From the NCBI RefSeq assembly GCF_009377175.1, contig NZ_VJZD01000068.1, positions 1-39,202 on the forward strand: a stretch of DNA of 39,202 nt. Reading direction: 5' to 3'. The notes under the pieces were generated by a model that was not told the DNA's origin, searched no databases, and saw only the letters and a list, made by a program, of their open reading frames with translations. This document shows positions 36,530 to 39,202 of this stretch, one piece after another. Numbering within the stretch: position 1 is the first letter of the stretch; every line of letters begins with the position of its first letter. Made by a program: the position numbers and the translations under genes. The stretch comes from Streptomyces adustus (lineage in GTDB: Bacteria; Actinomycetota; Actinomycetes; Streptomycetales; Streptomycetaceae).

Positions 36530-36542
36530 CTTCGACGTGTGA
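36530..36542 (+). other. attR core
   Basis: CTTCGACGTGTGA, the second copy of the glnA 3'-end 13-mer. The cargo ends 180 bases before it (36350-36529 shows no convincing gene), and chromosomal sequence with a strong terminator begins directly after. Confidence 0.75.
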
Positions 36543-36583
36543 CCGGTCCCGGCCGGGGTCCGGTCGGTGGGTGATTCGTTCGG

Positions 36584-36623
36584 CGGCGCCCCGTCTCCCG
36601 TTCTTCCGGGAGGTGGGGCGCCG
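36584..36623 (+). terminator. Probable original glnA terminator
   Basis: A 17-bp stem (36584-36600 with 36607-36623, two G-U pairs) around TTCTTC, followed by TCGTTCGTTC. It lies 41 bases after the attR copy of the glnA stop. In the uninterrupted chromosome it would be the glnA terminator. Confidence 0.75.
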
Positions 36624-36665
36624 TCGTTCGTTCGGCCGGAGGGTGGGGCGCCGTCGTTTGTTCGG
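36613..36665 (+). repeat. 24-bp direct repeat
   Basis: GGTGGGGCGCCGTCGTTCGT begins at 36613 and recurs at 36642 with one change (GTTTGT for GTTCGT), both ending TCGG. The first copy is part of the terminator arm, so the repeat looks like a duplication of its 3' half. Confidence 0.6.
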
Positions 36666-36766
36666 GGTTGCGTACAACCTTTCGGGTGTCACAGGCTTCC
36701 TAGAGGGAGGGGGATCGGGTTCTCCCGGCGTTTTCTGGAACAGAGGGAAGCGGAGAGGCAACGGGG

Positions 36767-37021
36767 ATGTCCGAGCACGACGACTTCGAGCACGAGTTCG
36801 ACCATCGGTGGGCGAGCGCGGCCGAGCACAAGGAGCCCTCGGCACGGGCCCGGATGCTCGCCGCGCGCTGGAAGGACAACCCGCCGGAGCCGGTCCCGTT
36901 CCGGGCGGACCCCGGGTCGGCCGGACCGCGGCGCTCGTCGTGGAAGTCCACCGCCCTGGTGCTCGGCTGCGTGCTGGCGGTGATCCTGCTGCTGGGGTAC
37001 GCGAGCCTGCGCTCCCCCTAG
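36767..37021 (+). CDS. Small single-pass membrane protein
   Basis: An 84-residue protein with an acidic, His-containing N-terminus (MSEHDDFEHEFDHRWASAAE), a Pro-rich stretch and one C-terminal helix (TALVLGCVLAVILLLGYASL). The ATG follows GGAGAGG. The function is unknown. Its TAG stop is built from TA target bases plus the first G of a MITE-like element, so the insertion may have changed the original C-terminus. Confidence 0.72.
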   Translation: MSEHDDFEHEFDHRWASAAEHKEPSARARMLAARWKDNPPEPVPFRADPGSAGPRRSSWKSTALVLGCVLAVILLLGYASLRSP

Positions 37022-37195
37022 GCCCTGTCTGACAATTCCCGCCTGCCCCGCGACGCCATGCACGCCCTCTCGCCGCACCGGGCCCCGACCCAAGTACATC
37101 CAGTACGAGGGGCGAGGCCCGGCACACCGAGAGAACGCACCTGACGCCGCGGGGCCCGCCCTCCGGGCGGACGACGGGAATTGTCAGACAGGACC
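37021..37195. mobile_element. 175-bp MITE-like element, folds end to end
   Basis: Terminal inverted repeats of 21 bp (37021-37041 and 37175-37195, one mismatch; the left one begins GGCCCTGTCTGACAATTCCC) are flanked by TA on both sides (37019-37020, 37196-37197). Inner arms 37046-37084 and 37116-37154 are also inverted repeats, 28 of 39 identical. There is no transposase. The sequence looks like a common Streptomyces dispersed repeat mobilised by an IS with the same ends. Confidence 0.8.
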
Positions 37196-37300
37196 TAGGG
37201 CAGTTCTTTGCGCCTTCCGGAGCAGTCCGGAACCGCCTCTTGGGCGAGGTCAGGTGCACACTGAAGTCAGGTACGAGTGCCTGACTGCGGGGTGAGGCAG

Positions 37301-38224
37301 ATGCAGAGCCGATTCCGGAGCGACAGGCGGCTGACCGTACGGATGACGGTCACGCTGTTCCTGCTGGGACTGCTGTACGTGGCGTTCGCCGCCGCGCTGA
37401 TCGTGTTGCTGAAGTCGTGGGTCCTGGTCGTCGTCATCGCCGCGGGCGCGCTCGCCGCCCAGTACTGGTTCTCCGACCGGATCGCGATGTACGCGATGCA
37501 CGGCCGGGTCGTGGAGCCGGAGGAGTATCCCGAGCTGCACGCCGTGGTCGACCGGCTGTGCGCGATGGCGGACATGCCCAAGCCGGTGGTCGCGGTCTCC
37601 GGACTGGGGATGCCGAACGCGTTCGCGACCGGCCGCAACCCCGACCACGCGGTGATCTGCGTGACCACCGGGCTGCTGCGGCGGCTGGAGCCCGCGGAGC
37701 TGGAGGGCGTCCTGGCGCACGAGCTGTCGCACGTGGCGCACAAGGACGTCGCCGTGATCACCGTGGCGTCCTTCCTCGGCGTGCTCGCGGGACTGATCGT
37801 ACGGTTCGCCTTCTACTCGGAGCTGTTCGGCGGGCGGGGCCGCAAGGACCAGAACACCCTGGTCGTGTTCGGGGTCGTGATGGGGGTCTCGGCGGCGGTG
37901 TACGCGCTGAGCTTCCTGCTGATCAGGGCCCTGTCCCGGTACCGGGAGCTGGCGGCCGACCGGTCCGCCGCGCTGCTGACGGGGCGGCCCTCGGCGCTGG
38001 CCTCCGCGCTGACGAAGGTCACCGGGGACATCGCCCGGATCCCGACCGAGGACCTGCGTACGGCCCAGGCGTTCAACGCGTTCTACTTCACCCCCGCGCT
38101 GGGCGCAGGGCCCAGCCTGGGCAAGCTGTTCTCCACCCACCCGAGCCTGGAGCAGCGGCTCGAACAGCTGGGGCGGATCTCCGCCGAGCTGGGCGAGGCC
38201 GCGGTGCCCGGGAAGACGGGCTGA
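37301..38224 (+). CDS. htpX: M48-family membrane zinc metalloprotease HtpX
   Basis: A 307-residue membrane protease for quality control of membrane proteins. Two N-terminal helices (about 14-36 and 39-56) precede the catalytic motif HELSH (H140, E141, H144); the third ligand is E216 in YRELAADRSAA. Two more helices (about 153-171 and 187-210) lie between. All zinc ligands are present. The ATG at 37301 follows GGTGAG. The PspA-associated gene follows after two bases, a known pairing in actinobacteria. Confidence 0.93.
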   Translation: MQSRFRSDRRLTVRMTVTLFLLGLLYVAFAAALIVLLKSWVLVVVIAAGALAAQYWFSDRIAMYAMHGRVVEPEEYPELHAVVDRLCAMADMPKPVVAVSGLGMPNAFATGRNPDHAVICVTTGLLRRLEPAELEGVLAHELSHVAHKDVAVITVASFLGVLAGLIVRFAFYSELFGGRGRKDQNTLVVFGVVMGVSAAVYALSFLLIRALSRYRELAADRSAALLTGRPSALASALTKVTGDIARIPTEDLRTAQAFNAFYFTPALGAGPSLGKLFSTHPSLEQRLEQLGRISAELGEAAVPGKTG

Positions 38225-38226
38225 AC

Positions 38227-38817
38227 ATGGGGCTGCTGGACATCCTGCTCGGCCGCACCAAGGCGGTCGCCCCCGATCTCGACCAGCTGTTCGCGCTGCC
38301 GTCGGCGGCGGTGACGCTGGAGGCGGCCGCCGGCTTCACGCCGACCGGACAGGGGGCGGTGTGCTTCGCCACGGTCGAGGGCGCGGCCTTCGAGCAGACA
38401 CACCGCGAGGTGCAGGCCCTGCTCGACGCGGATTCCGACCGCACCGGCCCTCCGGTCCGGCTGACCCAGGACGACTACGGCTACTCCTGGCTGGTCTCCG
38501 CCCGCTCCCCCGACGAACTGCCCCTCCTGGTCAACGACCTGCACGCGGTGAACACGTCGATGGAGGCCAACGGCTTCGGGCCGCAGCTGCTGTGCTCGCT
38601 GGTGAGCTTCGAGAAGCGCGGCCAGGACACGGAACGCGCGCTGGCCCTGGTGTACCTGTACAAGCGCGGCACGTTCTATCCGCTGTGCACGCTGCCCGGC
38701 CGGCACCGGCGCGACAACGCGCTGGAGCTCCAGACGGCCGCCCTGCTGGAGAACGACCTGCGGGTGGAGAAGGACAAGGCCCGGTGGTTCCCGCTCTGGG
38801 ACGCGCCGGGCCTGTGA
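38227..38817 (+). CDS. pspAB: PspA-associated protein PspAB
   Basis: A 196-residue soluble protein beginning MGLLDILLGRTKAVAPDLDQLFALPSA, a start I associate with PspAB, and containing DDYGYSWLVSARSPDELPLL and EKDKARWFPLWDAPGL. The role is thought to be in the phage-shock envelope stress response along with HtpX. It starts three bases after the htpX stop, so the two form an operon. Confidence 0.85.
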   Translation: MGLLDILLGRTKAVAPDLDQLFALPSAAVTLEAAAGFTPTGQGAVCFATVEGAAFEQTHREVQALLDADSDRTGPPVRLTQDDYGYSWLVSARSPDELPLLVNDLHAVNTSMEANGFGPQLLCSLVSFEKRGQDTERALALVYLYKRGTFYPLCTLPGRHRRDNALELQTAALLENDLRVEKDKARWFPLWDAPGL

Positions 38818-38823
38818 CCGGGT

Positions 38824-38849
38824 GCCCCCGGCCGGTGCCGGCCGGGGGC
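38824..38849. terminator. Terminator after pspAB
   Basis: A perfect 10-bp stem (GCCCCCGGCC with GGCCGGGGGC), extendable toward the loop centre, placed seven bases after the pspAB stop and before the convergent small gene. Confidence 0.8.
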
Positions 38850-38880
38850 GGTCGAAGGTGCGTCGGTCTCCGGTCCTGTC

Positions 38881-39159
38881 TCAGGTGCCGCGGTCCTGGC
38901 GGCGGGCCTCGAAGGGACGCTCACGACGGTAGCGGCGCTCCCACTTGGCCTGCTGGTCACGGCGGGCCCGGTACGCCTGGTAGGTGGCGGGCGGCGCCGG
39001 CGCCGCGGGGGTGCCGGTGCCCGGGGCGGACGCCGAGGTCGAGCTGCGTCCGTACCGTATGTACAGCAGGAGCAGGGCGGCGGCGGCCAGCCACCAGACG
39101 TGGTCGGTGAACCCGAGGACCACCAGGGCGACGGCTCCGGCGATGACGATGGTGCGCAT
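38881..39159 (-). CDS. Small two-helix membrane protein
   Basis: A 92-residue protein. Two helices occupy the first 35 residues (TIVIAGAVALVVLGFTDHVW, then WLAAAALLLLYIRYG), followed by an Ser/Ala/Pro-rich linker and a strongly basic tail (RARRDQQAKWERRYRRERPF). The ATG follows GAGAGGGGG. No family is recognised. The promoter would lie at or beyond 39160-39202, which holds nothing else visible. Confidence 0.72.
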   Translation of the reverse strand: MRTIVIAGAVALVVLGFTDHVWWLAAAALLLLYIRYGRSSTSASAPGTGTPAAPAPPATYQAYRARRDQQAKWERRYRRERPFEARRQDRGT

Positions 39160-39202
39160 GACGGGCCCCCTCTCTGTGGCCGTGCCCGTCTCCGTGGAAG
39201 GG

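Larger units (their letters stand above)
19780..36542. mobile_element. Actinomycete integrative and conjugative element in the 3' end of glnA
   Basis: About 16.75 kb between two copies of the 13-mer CTTCGACGTGTGA. From left to right: int, xis, box-rich candidate origin, P-loop replication ATPase, Prim-Pol, traB-like translocase, small membrane and accessory genes, GntR regulator, YdcF, then AT-richer cargo ending at the right repeat. The int-to-small-gene block is on the minus strand in a mostly coupled series; the regulator and cargo read plus. This is AICE organisation, where the double-stranded element moves through a TraB pore. Limits rest on the direct repeat and on the change in gene content, not on an empty-site comparison. 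Confidence 0.88.

Noticed and set aside
36495..37259. 254-codon minus-strand frame across attR and the MITE
   Set aside because: It crosses the attachment core, the terminator, an antisense gene and most of the MITE, and consists of low-complexity Arg/Pro/Gly.

Overview
The window is chromosomal DNA of a high-GC actinomycete, almost certainly Streptomyces. Codon use is strongly G/C in third positions, GTG/TTG starts are common, and the gene content matches, from memory, the sucB-aceE-lipB-lipA-glnA neighbourhood of S. coelicolor. No database search was run; family names come from motif recognition.

Core left part (1-19792): the 3' end of the lipoyl-dependent E2 acyltransferase (sucB/aceF), a GntR/FCD regulator, pyruvate dehydrogenase E1 (aceE), a WYL regulator, a DUF4240 protein, a PGRP-type amidase with a small membrane partner, a MarP-like membrane serine protease, a GNAT acetyltransferase, a TIGR01777 epimerase, an FAD oxidoreductase, an NsdA-like regulator, lipB and lipA, three small or membrane genes, and glnA behind a clear pair of GlnR boxes. 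Lipoate synthesis (lipB, lipA) serves the E2 enzyme that works with AceE, so much of this block is 2-oxoacid dehydrogenase metabolism next to nitrogen assimilation.

Integrated element (19780-36542, about 16.75 kb): an actinomycete integrative and conjugative element (AICE). It appears to be inserted exactly at the 3' end of glnA. A 13-bp direct repeat covering the last codons and stop of glnA lies at both ends. It carries a tyrosine integrase and an excisionase. Replication genes are a Prim-Pol primase-polymerase and a separate P-loop helicase-like ATPase, rather than RepSA. Transfer genes are an FtsK/TraB-type translocase and a chain of small membrane or accessory proteins. Also present are a PP-loop (PAPS-reductase-like) enzyme, a GGDEF protein, and a GntR/UTRA (KorSA-like) regulator with three palindromic operators, translationally coupled to a YdcF protein. 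An array of about a dozen TGCGTCAC/GTGACGCA boxes lies between the replication genes and xis, and a repeat-rich region precedes traB. The right end holds AT-richer cargo: an unrecognised protein with a hydrophobic C-terminus, a broken NB-ARC/TPR-type gene, and an OLD-like ATPase-TOPRIM protein. This cargo is the best candidate for a defence function.

Right flank (36543-39202): what looks like the original glnA terminator, a small membrane protein gene whose stop codon is shared with a 175-bp MITE-like element that can fold end to end, then htpX-pspAB (membrane stress) and a small membrane protein gene.
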